This document shows positions 11,126 through 23,555 of a stretch of DNA of 64,000 nt, in pieces (position 1 is the stretch's first letter; the number at the start of each line of letters is the position of its first letter). This DNA is from Hemibagrus wyckioides. Lineage: Eukaryota > Chordata > Actinopteri > Siluriformes > Bagridae. The notes beneath the pieces were generated by a model, which was not told the DNA's origin, made no database searches, and saw only the letters and a program-made list of their open reading frames with translations. The stretch spans positions 3,441,759 to 3,505,758 of the forward strand of contig NC_080714.1 of NCBI RefSeq assembly GCF_019097595.1. The letters run 5' to 3'. Position numbers and translations under genes: made by a program.

Positions 11126-12140
11126 CATTCTTTTAATATTGAAAGAAATTTCTTGAGACCTCTAGAAGAGAAATCCATTCAGTAGTCTGTTCTAGGAGAG
11201 GGTTTATGCTATGTAGGAAAATTAAGTTAATAAACGGTTTATAAACCATTTCACAGACCTTCCTTTTATTATTAAACGAGTGTGTGTGTGTGTGTTATAT
11301 TTGTCAACTGGACCCAGGGTTGGAGTTTTTTTTTTATTATTATTATTTCTTTTCTTTATTGTCAGCATTGTTATTATTACTTTAATTTGTTCCTTTTTCC
11401 CCATACAAGCCAAATTCTGTAAATCTGTAAAAATTAAATTAAATTAAATTAAATTAAATTAAGTTAAGAAATAAACAGTTTATAAAGCCTTCAGGAAAAA
11501 ATAGAAATAAATATAAAATAGAAATAATAACAAAACTTTTTATTATATTTATTATTTTATTAAAAATAAAAAAAATATTTTTTTTAAAGGACAGGAATTA
11601 CACGAGTGGGAGAGAGTGGAAATGGACGTGCAGGTGAGTGAGCAGGACGTCAATCACAGGAAGATAGCGCTCTCCTCTGGGTGTGTTTGGCTGGACATGA
11701 CTTCACGTGAGGAGAGCTGAGTAAGAAGATTTACAGTTCATTCACACGTTTCTAAGATCTTGATGTGAATAAATGTGAAACCCGGCTGTCGGGGTCTGAA
11801 TCTCGATCTCGGACAGAAGGATGTGACCCGCAGCTTTGTGTGGAGATCTGAAATCCTGCGCTCTCCCAACAGATCACTGAGCTTTTGTTGAGAAAGGAGA
11901 GGCGGCGGTTTAAGCGATCGGAGCGCTGCGTTTCTTCCTGGTGACCTTGCCTAAGCTCCCTAATGGAGCGGGATTCCTGTGGCGGAGGTTAAACGTGGCC
12001 GCGGCGCTGCTTAATTCCTCTCTGTCTCGTGTGAAAAGACTTTGGAGCTAATTAGCGTGGCTGGAGTAATTAATCTTATTAGAACGTTAACCCTGAGAGA
12101 CCAGCGGGAGCACGCAGCGGACTAATGAAGGTTACAAGAC
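11126..12140. other. Unique AT-rich then GC-richer DNA
   Basis: GT run at 11279-11296, (AAATT)n at 11428-11462 and an A/T-rich stretch to 11590. From 11850 to 12120 the sequence is more CpG-rich and could be regulatory; no exon is supported. Confidence 0.5.
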
Positions 12141-12142
12141 GA

Positions 12143-12433
12143 CCGTGTGTGTGTGTGTGTGTGTGTGTACAGATAAACAGTGGTGTAAATCCAGGTGACC
12201 TTGGTGTGTAGTTTGTAAAACATGATCAAACGGGATGAAGGAGGAATTAGTCAGAGTGAAGGGGACGCATGTCACCCTTGACCTTGTATATCAGCCCCCC
12301 CTCCCCCTCCCCCTGGCCCCCGGCCCCCGGCCCACTGTGGCAAGGATGAATGGCATAATCAGGCGATTTGACCTCAGGGTCAAAGATGACAGAAGTACGC
12401 AGCGTTTCCTGTCACAGTGTGTGTGTGTGTGTT

Positions 12434-12480
<47 letters not shown>

Positions 12481-12500
12481 GTGTGTGTATGTGTGTGTAT
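12143..12500. repeat. (GT)n microsatellites
   Basis: (GT)n at 12146-12168 and a long interrupted (GT)n at 12417-12500. Between them a C-rich tract lies at 12294-12332. Confidence 0.9.
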
Positions 12501-12619
12501 TCAGAGCAGGGTCAGAGCTGGGTTATCTGTGCATGTCGCTGAGCTCATCAGCATCATGTTCTGTGTAGAGATGATCAAACACACACTGATGGCATGCACA
12601 CAGTTACAAAACACACCTT

Positions 12620-12937
12620 TCACTCACTCACACACACACACGCGCGCACACACATGAACACACACATGAACACACAGTTCATTCAAGAGAACAATTTTGA
12701 AATATATACAAATATGTGGAAATAAAGAGAGGGAGGGAGAGACAGAAAGACAAGAAATGTAAAGAAAGACAGAAAGAGAGAGAGAAAGGCAGAGAGAACG
12801 ACAAACAGTAAGAAAGAGTGGGAGAGGCAGAAATAAAAAAAAAGAGAGGGGGAGACACAAAGACAAGAAATGGAAAGAAAGAAAGATAGAAAGAGAGGGA
12901 GAGAGAGACACAAAAAGACAGAAGTGGAGAGAGACAC

Positions 12938-12972
<35 letters not shown>

Positions 12973-13350
12973 AAGACAGACAGAAAGACAGAGATGGAGA
13001 GAGACAAAAAGAGAGGCAGACAGAGAGAGAAGGAGAAAGAAAGAGAGATGCAGAAAGACAGAGATGGAGAAAGACACAAAGAGTGGGAGAGAGACACAGA
13101 AAGAGAGGGCGAGAGAGACAGAAAGTGAGGGAGAGAGAGAGACACAGAAAGACAGAGATGGAGAGAAACACAGAAAGAGAGGGAGAGAGACAGAAAGTGA
13201 GAAAGAGAGAGACACAGAAAGAGCGGGAGAGAGAGACACAGAAAAAGAGGGAGAGAGAGACACAGAAAGAGAGAGACACAGAGAGTGAGAGAAACACAGA
13301 CAGAGATGGAGAGAGAGACAGAAAGTGAGGGAGAGAGAGACAAAGAAAGA
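12620..13350. repeat. CA run and 630-bp purine-rich GA array
   Basis: (CA)n with CG at 12623-12665, then from about 12721 almost pure purine sequence: GAGA with interspersed acagaaagacagagatggag blocks. Long minus-strand Leu-Ser frames and plus-strand Arg-Glu frames come from this composition. Such mirror-symmetric purine tracts can form triplex DNA. Confidence 0.92.
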
Positions 13351-13402
13351 TCATGGGTAAAGTGCCACACAGAGACAGGGTGCTAGTGCCCAGTGCTAAC
13401 TA

Positions 13403-14039
<637 letters not shown>

Positions 14040-14147
14040 TGAGGCAGAGAGCTTTTGTCTTGTTTTGACTTTTGGTCTCGGGTTAATTCAGTAAATTCGG
14101 GTAAACTACAGCCTGTGTGAGACTACACACAACATCCTGCTCAGCCC

Positions 14148-14184
14148 TAAGAAAGAGAGACAGACAGAATGATAAAGACAAAAA

Positions 14185-14223
<39 letters not shown>

Positions 14224-14330
14224 GAAAAAGAGACACACAGGGACAGAGAGAGAGAGAGAAATAAAATAAGAGACACACAGGGACAGAGATCGCAACAGAG
14301 AGTATGTCAGACAGAGGCAAAGAGATAGAC

Positions 14331-14380
<50 letters not shown>

Positions 14381-14390
14381 TGGGATTGCC
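14148..14390. repeat. (GA)n-rich array
   Basis: Interrupted (GA)n with two similar acacacagggacagaga blocks, ending in a long GA run at 14340-14378. Confidence 0.9.
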
Positions 14391-14428
14391 ACATGGACAC
14401 AGTGTCTCCCTGCACTTCTTCAGAGTGA

Positions 14429-14443
14429 CCAGCAGAGGGCAGC
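14429..14443 (+). promoter_or_regulatory. CTCF-type binding motif
   Basis: ccagcagagggcagc fits the vertebrate CTCF core consensus CCASYAGRKGGCRSY at every position. Motif orientation is +. It lies in a short non-repetitive stretch between a GA array and a CA run. Binding is inferred from sequence only. Confidence 0.6.
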
Positions 14444-14580
14444 AAAAACACAACGTTGGAGAGAAACCTCTCCATAAGCGCAGAGCTCACAACAATCTAC
14501 AGAAGACATCTGCCTCCACAGATGTTCCATCATCAGCAGCAGTAATAAATGACCACAGAGTGTTCAGAGAGTAAAAATAC

Positions 14581-14582
<2 letters not shown>

Positions 14583-14611
<29 letters not shown>

Positions 14612-15035
14612 GCTGAAGAGTTCCTCTGTGTTATTACTGCAGAATACCCAGCATTGCGTTTACACTCTCTTCATCCACACAAGGCAACCAAGGCAAGAGG
14701 GAAAAAACAACAAACTGCGAGCGCTGCAAGTTTCCGCAGAGTCACCAGAAACTAGCGGTGAGCAACGGTTCGAGGAAGAACAGAGAGTGTCACACACCTA
14801 CACACACACACACACACACACACCCCCCACACACACAGAGAAACAGAACTGAACATGAGAGCTGAGAGTGCTAAAAGCAGTCAGTATAAATAATACACTC
14901 AACAAGTGACACAGAGAATAATGCAAAAATAATAGAGAGTGGAATGAAGTACAGCTTTCTGTTCAGTCATGTGAATGCCTGTCATCATTTCCCCGTCAGC
15001 TGTGTGTGTGTGTGTGTGTGTGTGTTCATCTTCAT
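14583..15035. repeat. CA and GT microsatellites
   Basis: (CA)n at 14582-14610, (CA)n at 14797-14838 and (GT)n at 15001-15026. Confidence 0.9.
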
Positions 15036-15158
15036 GAGAAGAACAGGGAAGTACAAAAACACCACTTAACATAATCCACCGAAAAAACATGACTCAACCG
15101 AGACGCGCAACAAGCCACGCGTGAATCAGCCGAAACTCATCCTCCGACCTTTGGAATC

Positions 15159-15430
15159 ACCACCATCATCATCATCATCATCATCGTAAAAAAATGCCCC
15201 GAGTCACAGTTAGACATGAAAATAAGCACGATGGCGGCCTGAACTCCGGACTCGTTTTGACCGTCTCGCTCCTGATGATTTAAAGCCAGCAGCTCCGTAG
15301 GGCTGATCCCAAACTTCGCGCTCTATTTTCATTTCAGCAAGCAGAGAAAGCGCCCTGGGGTCCATCGCTATAAATCTGTCACTGTAGAGAGCTTTTAACT
15401 CGCACACACACACATACACACACACACACA
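15159..15430. repeat. (ATC)n and (CA)n microsatellites
   Basis: ATC trinucleotide run at 15160-15185 and a CA run at 15402-15430, with unique DNA between. Confidence 0.85.
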
Positions 15431-15553
15431 AGCAGAGTGACTTAGCATCTGAATTCACCACTATACCGCTGCATGTTCTGGGATTAGTCAGTGTGTCTTT
15501 CTTTAGCCTTAAATGCTCCAGCGAACAGTCTGCAGCTTATAATGCACTATGGG

Positions 15554-15833
15554 TGATTTAAGACCCTTTATAACCCCTTTATACCTGCTCAAGCTGTACA
15601 CCAGCAGACGTAGCTTTGCACCAGAGCTATGAGTCTAACAAATGACAAGTGACAAGTGCCAATTTTACATGAGAGAGAGAGAGAGAGAGAGAAACAGTAT
15701 GTCACACAGAGGCATAGAGAGAGAGAGAAATATATATATATATAGAGAGAGAAATACAGAAAGAGAGAGAGAGAATAAGAGAGAGGGAGTGAGAGAGAGA
15801 TGATTTAAGACCCTTTATAACCCTTTACACCTG
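15554..15833. repeat. 33-bp direct repeat flanking a GA/TA block
   Basis: The segment beginning tgatttaagaccctttataa occurs at 15554-15587 and 15801-15833 with few differences. GA repeats with a short TA run (15730-15745) lie between at 15671-15800. Confidence 0.75.
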
Positions 15834-15839
15834 GTGTTA

Positions 15840-16345
15840 ATACTCTAACGAGCTAATCTAATCTATAGTTATATTACGTTTCTATAGTAACAGACTACAG
15901 TTCTAATCAATCTATAGTTCTAACACATTTCATCAGTAATATAGTCTACAGTTCTAATCTAATCTATAGTTCTAATATGTTTCTATACTAACAGTCTATA
16001 GTTCTGATCAATCTATAATAATATAGTCTGTAGGTCTAGTCTAATATCTAATTCTATAGCAGGTTAATCTGCATGTCTGATCTAATGTGTTTCCATAGTA
16101 ACATAGTCTACAGCTCCAATCAAAAGTACTACAGACTGTAGTTCTAATCTAATCTGTAGTTCTAATAGGTTCTAACAGTAATACAGTCTACAGTTTTAAT
16201 CTAATCTAATTCCACTGTAACATTGCCTACAGTTCTAATCTAGTCTATAGCTCTAATGTAAAACAGAGATCTAATCTGTAGTTCTAATATGTGGTCTGAT
16301 CTAATTTATATTTCGAATGTGTTTCTATAGTAACAGTGCATGGTT
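15840..16345. repeat. Degenerate ~50-bp tandem array
   Basis: Blocks like ctacagttctaatc recur at 15895, 15946 and 15996 and further on, with companion blocks tctatagtaaca and atctatagttctaat. The period is about 50-51 bp and divergence rises toward 16345. Confidence 0.8.
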
Positions 16346-17525
16346 ATTGAACGGTCTACAGTGTAATTGTTGATACAGGCTGGAGTTTTGTGTCGGTGGA
16401 TGTTGAGGGAAGATTTACGGAAGCTTTGGGAACGTCGGGACAGAGGAGTTCAAAAGAGAAAGAAAGCAAAAGAAGAACGAGTGTTCAGATCTGAAACTCG
16501 CTCGGACGGCATTCCACAACATTTACGTGGAACCTCAAACGTTTACAAAGTGCGTGTCGTTTTACGAATGAGCGCAAGAAACCGCTTCCCGACACGCTGT
16601 TTAGAGGAAAACCGTTGATTACTTTCCCTCTAACTGCAAACCGCGGTGTTGTTCTCCTTCGCACGGCACAGGAGTCTGCAGAGAAAGCAGATTAGGAAAG
16701 ACAGAGCAGGACTTTCTGTACCGAAGCGGTGTTTACGTGATTCAGTCAGCTGCACGCTGTTCCTCATTTCACCTTCAGCAGAAATTGCGAGAAGGAGAAG
16801 TGCACATGATATCAAGTCATCATGTTTTCCATTCACAGGATGGCCCAGTGTGCGATCTGTCACTTCTGTCAACACTGTGCGTGACTCGCGCAGCCTTTCC
16901 AGCTCCAGCGTTTAGCGCCACACAGCTTGGCTCTCTTTGTGCGTTAGTTACCGCGTCCTGTCCTCTCTTCCCACAGCGAAGCGGCTTGGCTGGGATTTTG
17001 CTTCACATAAAGGAAGCGCATAAAGCGTGCGAGCGCGTGAGGAATAAATGCAGATGACTCACAATGATGATAAATCCGCTTCCTTCCTGTCGTACAGGTG
17101 CTCCCCTTTCTTGGCAAGCTCATAGTTGACACGGTGCCAGCGCGTCAGTCTGCTCGCACGTCTCTTTTAGAGAAGCCGCGCTTGCTCATTAGCGCTACGC
17201 TGAATCGGACACGTTATGATTTGTCATCTGGCTCATTAATAAAACAGTGGACTGAACGCACTCCGTGCAGCACGCTAAGCAAAGGCGATCGTTCGCTAAT
17301 GAAATGGTCTCAGGAAGATCGATGGACACGCATTCTCCCTTTTACTCCGCCGTCAGTTTAATAAATCTAAATTATTAATGCTATCAGTTTAATACTGTGC
17401 ATAGCGTGTATGGGTGTGTGTAAATGTTAATTACTGCCCGAGTTGTTACGGTAATTTCCTTTAGCATGAGCACATTCCGTAAGAGTCATGGAGTGTTGAG
17501 TTCAATTCCTCTTTCTTGCGCACTT

Positions 17526-17563
<38 letters not shown>

Positions 17564-19640
17564 CACTTGCACTTTTCGCCTGGGAAACTCAGAATATTTT
17601 GATACCCGAGGAGATCTAAACGTCCAACGTGGCGGAGCAGAGTACAGTTTCTGTCCTGAATGCCAGGTTTTTGTGTGTGAACGTGTCGAAATAAAAGAGA
17701 AAAAAAAAGAAATCCGTACGCATAAACCTGGTGTTGTGTTTCATTTTCTTTCAGCAAAGCAAGCGAACACGACATACTCGGAATTCCGACTTCAGAAGTG
17801 GAAAATTCCGAGATGAACTGGTATGCAATGCCGTCGAAGTGACACTATTTGAATTGAACTGCATTGAGAAATGAATCAGTCTGGCTGATCTGTTTGAACT
17901 TTTCACGCATCTAACTCTTCCGTGTGATCATCCAACCTCTACATTCGACACGTGAATGTAAATAGAGTGTGTGTGTGTTTGTGTGTGTGTGTTTAAGCGT
18001 GATGTTCCTGGATTATCAAGTTATCTCTTATCAGTGCAGCAATGTTCTCCAGTACCGCTTAAAGCAAAGCTCTAATAATAATAAAACCATGACCAACTGC
18101 AATTATAAGTCTTCGAAGTTGTGCATTTCATTCCTTTTCTTCCTTTTCTTCCCACACCTTTCCCCGTGCTTTTAAAATGTCCGTCCGACTCCGTCCTCTG
18201 TCTGGATGTGACCGTTGACATTACACGGAAGGATGCCGACTCGCTGATATAATGCTAATAAGAACACGATTGATGTCTGTTCTTTGCATAAAGCATTTTA
18301 TCTTATGAGAGAGAGAGAGAGAAAGAGAGAGAGCTCTGGGCAGATCAGAAGAGATCAAGAGCTCTATATAGCGGTGATGACCTCAATACAAACCGCCAGC
18401 AATCTTTCTCTTTCCCTCATCATCCTCTGTCCTCGCTCCCCCACCCTCTCTTTCCCCTCTCCTCCTTTTTCTGTCCAGCCCTCTTCTACTTGCTCCAAAA
18501 CTGTCAGATCGCGTTAGTGCATTTCACGCTCGCCGCCTGTGGTAAAAACAGCCGTGAACATCGCCGCGCGCCGCGATTCTCCTGCTCCACTTCCTTCCCT
18601 GTGCACAATGTTAAAAACCCCTTGCTAGTTTATTCATGACGCAGGCTGTGGACCCGGCAAAGGCCACGCGAGTGAAGTGAACAGGAGAGGGCGAGTGATG
18701 AAGGCCTGCGTGTTTTGACTTGTTCTTTTTTTAAACGACCCCGTGTTCAGCTGTGAGCTGTTTAGCCTTGATTAGGGCACAGAGCTGCAGCAGTGCAGAA
18801 ATGAGCTCAGAAATGCTAATGCGTGCAGCTCGTACCGCATAATGGACTCCGTTGTGTCCTTCTGTAATAAACCCGGTGGTGTTTGGGTGTAATTGTGCAG
18901 CGGCCGAACGAAAGCCTCCACGCGCTTCAATTTCGATTTGACCTTTTCGTTTAGAAGAACAAACGTTGCAGCGAGAAAGTTCTCGGGATTTCGATCTTTC
19001 TTTTAAAGGTACTTACTCTCTTATGCATAATTCCATGCGTTACTTTCGTCTCAAGCTTCACCCTTTTATTTATCTGATTACTGTAATGATGTTTCTCTTG
19101 CACTCGAGCAGTATGTTTTTGAGCACTGCCGTGAAAGCCGACAAGTGAGAAGATTTGTAGCCTCTCCATGCAAGCACTTGACATGCCGTGCCACTTGAAA
19201 CAGGAAGTAGCGTGAAAGTGGAAGTTTTATCTGGCATGCAGCACTGAGAGCAGAGAGCTTCCACATCACGGTTGGATTGAAGCGAACCCCAGACCTCCTT
19301 GTTCATCTTGAAAATGGGCTAGTTCAACGCTACGAGCTCGACTTTAACACTTTACCAAACCTGAATCTAACCAGTTTCAAATTGAAATCTAGTGTTTATC
19401 ATTGCTATAAACATGGGTAGCAGTTTTAAAGAATTACTCGGGAGGCGTGGCCTAAGTTGGTATTGTACTCAATAACGATAAGAGGGGAAAATGTTCATTC
19501 CATCTGCCCCATAACGTTAAGTGTGTTCATGGTGGAGTTTTTGGGAGCTTGACATCACACATCACACACTCACTACACAGCCACCATGTGGGACCATCAC
19601 AACCACCAAGTTGGATGCACCAAATGAGATAGAGTCTCTA
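16346..19640. other. Unique DNA, relatively CpG-rich
   Basis: Poly(T) of 29 at 17531-17559, a GT run at 17969-17991 and a GA run at 18306-18332. Sequence at 18560-18920 looks low in repeats and might be conserved. Several short open frames (16367-16618, 16646-16915, 17098-17361) match nothing I recognise and are likely chance. Confidence 0.45.
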
Positions 19641-19932
19641 TCTAAGCTTTCCTTCACTGGACCTGGAACCTGTTCCAGCATGACAATGCAGCTGTGCACA
19701 AAGTGCAGAGCTCCATGAAGACATGGAAGAGTGGAAGAACTCTGACTCAACCCTCACTTTGGGATGAACTGGAACTGGAGTCTCCTCACCATCCCGACAT
19801 CACAGTCTGATCTCACTGATGCTCCACACAGCCTTGCTCCAACATCTAATGGAAATCCTGCTCAGAAGAGACGTGGTTATACCATCTAGCTAGCATGTGT
19901 GTGTGATGGTCAGGTGTCTACAAACATTTGAG
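19641..19932 (+). mobile_element. Degraded Tc1-type transposon relic
   Basis: The blocks ttccagcatgacaatgcag, tgtgcacaaag, agctccatgaagacatgg and tttgggatgaactgga appear in the order of the C-terminal half of a Tc1 transposase gene, followed by tgatggtcaggtgtctac and acaaacatttg, a family-typical right end. Frames are broken throughout and the terminal TA-flanked tip is lost. This family differs from those at 10.6 kb and 36.9 kb. Assignment rests on remembered family sequence. Confidence 0.7.
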
Positions 19933-20980
19933 GGTATTAAAAAGTGTAATTAGGGTTAATGAGGAGGTGATGATGATGATGAAGAGCGAGCTTGCGATCC
20001 GGGTCATTAGTTTATTTGTAAATGTGCTCTTCAGTTCCCTTCTCAGAACATTTTTATATAATAACCCTAATGCACAGATGCTTAGCCCATATTTCTGTTG
20101 TTTTTTTGTTTGTTGTTTATGCTTTTAACTTCGACCCACAATCCTTATTTTGCCTCAAGTGACTTGAATCCTGAAAAAAAAAACCTCTGTCATGTTCCTG
20201 CACAGTCTGCTTAACAGCTGCGCAGTGTCCTACATTCTCCTGAAGCTCTTCCATCATTCCACTGCTGTCTATAAAACACGAGCAAGAGAATTCAATGGCA
20301 GTGTAAACTGTGATATTTTTGTCACTCGGAGCTAAAAATACTCAGCCACAGTTCTTCTTTAGCAGCTCCAGTCCTCTTTTAAACCCATGTGGGCTTCCTC
20401 AATTTTCACATTAAGAGTCACCATCAATCTGAGACAACAATGAAAAAAAGAAAGAAAGAAAGAAAGAAAGAGAAAAAGGCCTTGTGAAGCATCTCTTTTC
20501 ATGTCTGCTCTTGCAGCGTGGAGCTTTGATCCAGCAGAGGAGGGGTAGGGGCTCCGTCTCTCTCTGATCTGGCCTGCTAAATGACAGGCTGCATGTCTAA
20601 GGCTGAGGGTGGAGCGCTAATGACACCGCGCCCGTGTGCCCGACGTGACTATTAGAGACCCGCTGGTGCTGGGGAGCGCTCCACACCAAGCCTGTTATTA
20701 AGCGCAGAGGCATCCTGTAATCACAACATGGCCCGAGCTGCTTCTGACCTTCTTCTAAAGTGGTACGAAGCCGTTAGAGAGGCCGCTGCTGCACGCTGGT
20801 CACTTAAACTGAGTCTTAAATCTATATCAAAATCCTGAGAGGGAACATAAAGAGACATTTCACTCTGCACAATAATGTAAAGCAGCCAACTGGATCCTAA
20901 AGCTAGGCTAAAAATAAATATATTAGATGGAGGAGTGTCTGATGAAGGGTGGATGAACGAATGGATGGAGAAATGCACAG
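19933..20980. other. Unique DNA
   Basis: A (GAAA)n run at 20449-20475. The stretch 20520-20760 is GC-richer and repeat-poor. No gene recognised. Confidence 0.5.
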
Positions 20981-20984
20981 ACTG

Positions 20985-21157
20985 GACTGAATGAATGGGA
21001 CAGATGACTAAAACTGGATGGATGGATGGACCTAAAATGTTGGATGGACAGATGGATGGATGATTAGATAACAGAATAGAAATAGATAATAGAAATAGAC
21101 AGATGGATAGAAGGAGAGAAGGATGGAAGTATGTTTGGATGTGTGATTAAGCAGAAG

Positions 21158-21200
<43 letters not shown>

Positions 21201-21660
21201 GGTGGATGTTTGGAGAGACAGATGGATAGAAGGATGGCTTTACAGAGTGAATGGATAGACTGGATGGAGCACTGGATGGGACTGATAAAGCAATTGACAG
21301 AAAGATGGACAGAAGAATGGCTGGATGGATGGACAGATAGATGGATGGATGGATGGATGGATGGGTGGGTGGATAAACTAAAGTGGTAGATGAACAGATG
21401 GATGGATGATTAGATGGGCAGAAGAAATAATTGGACATAAGGAAAGATGGACAGATGGATGAAAAGACAGAAGGATGGAAGAATGTTTGCATGTGTGATT
21501 AGGCAGAAGGATGAATAGATAGATAGATGGCTGGATGTTTGAAGGGACGGATGGATAGATGAATAGATTTAAAGAGTGAATAGATAGACTGGATGGAGGA
21601 CTGGATGGGACTGATGAATCAATGACAGAAAGATGGACAGAAGAATGGATGGACAGATGC
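20985..21660. repeat. GATG/GATA tetranucleotide array with ~350-bp higher-order unit
   Basis: GGAT and GATA runs, with perfect (GATA)n at 21160-21200. Two copies of a longer unit are visible: blocks tgattagat (21061 and 21407), ggatggaa (21121 and 21473) and gactggatggag recur about 346-360 bp apart. Confidence 0.88.
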
Positions 21661-22860
21661 CTGCATGCAGTACATACAGTTCAACAGAAGGATATATCTT
21701 AAACAAGACTCTATCAGTCTTCTCGATTAAAAATCAAAGTTTAGGGCTCATCATCTCCCAGTTTTCAAATTGTTGGGAATCTCCTGATCATGTCATGGAC
21801 ATCAGAAGCCCAATCCATGCGGTCATCTGTCCATCCTTCCGTAATTAGCCATGTTCTCATTGTGGAAGGAGCGGCACACATTCTCACTCGTTCACAGTCA
21901 CAGTAATAACAGCTAATCATGAGCCTCTGTGAGTTCGTGTATGTAGAAGGGGGTAGATAACGCGTTCCTCTGACGCAGTTGCTCTGGAATGTAAAAACGT
22001 GTGTCTTCACGTGTCTCCAGTGAAGCATGTCATTTCCTTCACCCACTCCAGCTGGGTGGGAACTACAAGGTGTTTAAAAATGGGGAGAAAAATGGGGTGG
22101 AGCAGACTGAATGCAGCTGAACACCGTGATAATTACACTGACTGAACATGTGAATAGACCGCTGTGAAAAAAAAAAAAAAAAAAAAAGCTTTTTAAATGA
22201 CGCATTGTGTCTTAATTCCTTTCTCATTCCTCACTGTTCTGGAATGCAGAAAAACCTCCTACTACATAATCTTCACAAGTCTGGTTGACTGCTGCCTGTC
22301 TAGACAAAGGTGTGGGTTTCACCATAACGCAGAGAGGAGTGTGTGTGATGCACAGGGTTTATGCTGGAGTCATACTGCAGTCACAAACAAGCTTGATTTA
22401 GATCAGGCTTTCAGGAAGACAAGCAGAGTCCAGACTTGTGCTAATTGCGGTGTGAGCTTCTTCTGACGCACTCACAGCAAACCCAACACTGCGTATTAAC
22501 ACGCGCGAGGATCCGGGATCGCGTTTTAAATAAGGATCCTCGAAGCTTCTTGTCACACATGGAGGCAGTGTAGCCCAGATGACTGACACCAACGTGTGAG
22601 TGGCACACGTGACACCAGCACAGCCCACAAGGGAGCAAGAGCTAATGGATTTCTCGAGAACCCGGCGTTCATTAATATTTATTAAATGACACGCTCAGGA
22701 AGATGCCGAATAAGCAGACTCATTCATTTACATTAATTTAATAAGAGTAGTACAGTAACATATTAGATTTTGGTAGATTTTTGGAGTGACAGGAGACAGA
22801 ACCACAAATCAAATCATTAATCATTATCTTTTACTTAGTGGTACACTGGTCAGTCAGGTC
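21661..22860. other. Unique DNA
   Basis: Poly(A) of 21 at 22167-22187. No supported gene or mobile element. Confidence 0.5.
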
Positions 22861-23555
22861 AGTGCTCACAGAGTTATCCGCTTTTTACTGCATTTTAATT
22901 GAGTCATCAGTCATCTGGTTCATTAGTCACCGAGCTGTTGGTCATTTAGTGCTTCAGTCATTGAGTTATTGGTAAGTTAGTGCATTGATCACAGAGTTAT
23001 GGTCACTTACTGCACTAGTTATGGAAGTATTGGTCATTTAGTGCAAAGATCATTGAGTTATTAGCTATTGTGTGCTTTAATCATTGGAATAATGGTCATT
23101 TATTGCATTTGTCATTGAGTTATCGGTAAAATCGTGCATTGATCACCAAGTTATGATCATTTAATGCACTGGACTCTGAGTTATTAGTCATTTAGTGCAA
23201 TGGTCATTGAGTTATTAGCTATTTAGTGCATCGATCACTGGAATATGGGTTCTTTTACTGCACTGCACATTGAGCTTTTGGTCATTTATTGGACTGGATA
23301 TTGTGTTATTGGTCATTTAGTGCATTGGTCATTGAAATATTGGCCATTTACATGATCTTTGAGTTATTCGCTATTATGGGCATTGATCATTGACTAAATG
23401 GTCATGGATCACTGACTTAATTGATCTTTGGAATATTGATCATTTAGTGCACTTGACATTGAGTTATTGGACATTCAGCGCAGGGGTCATTGAGATATTG
23501 GACATTCAGCGCATGGGTCATTGAGTTATTAGACATTTAGTGCATCTATTGATGA
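22861..23555. repeat. 31-bp degenerate minisatellite
   Basis: Units like gttattagtcatttagtgca followed by atggtcattga repeat with a 31-bp period for roughly 20 copies, clearest at 23120-23340. Divergence between units is moderate, suggesting an old array. Confidence 0.88.

Noticed and set aside
11585..11640. Possible 44-bp exon with CAG/GTGAGT at 11633
   Set aside because: The acceptor is a plain T-run next to A/T-rich repeat and no family matches.
12624..13370. Three overlapping minus-strand frames of 190-250 codons rich in Leu-Ser
   Set aside because: Direct translation of the purine-rich GA repeat; all frames are open because the repeat lacks stop codons.
22861..23555. Regular ~31-bp repeats resembling a CRISPR array
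   Set aside because: The units are directly contiguous, diverged and without unique spacers; eukaryotic minisatellite.
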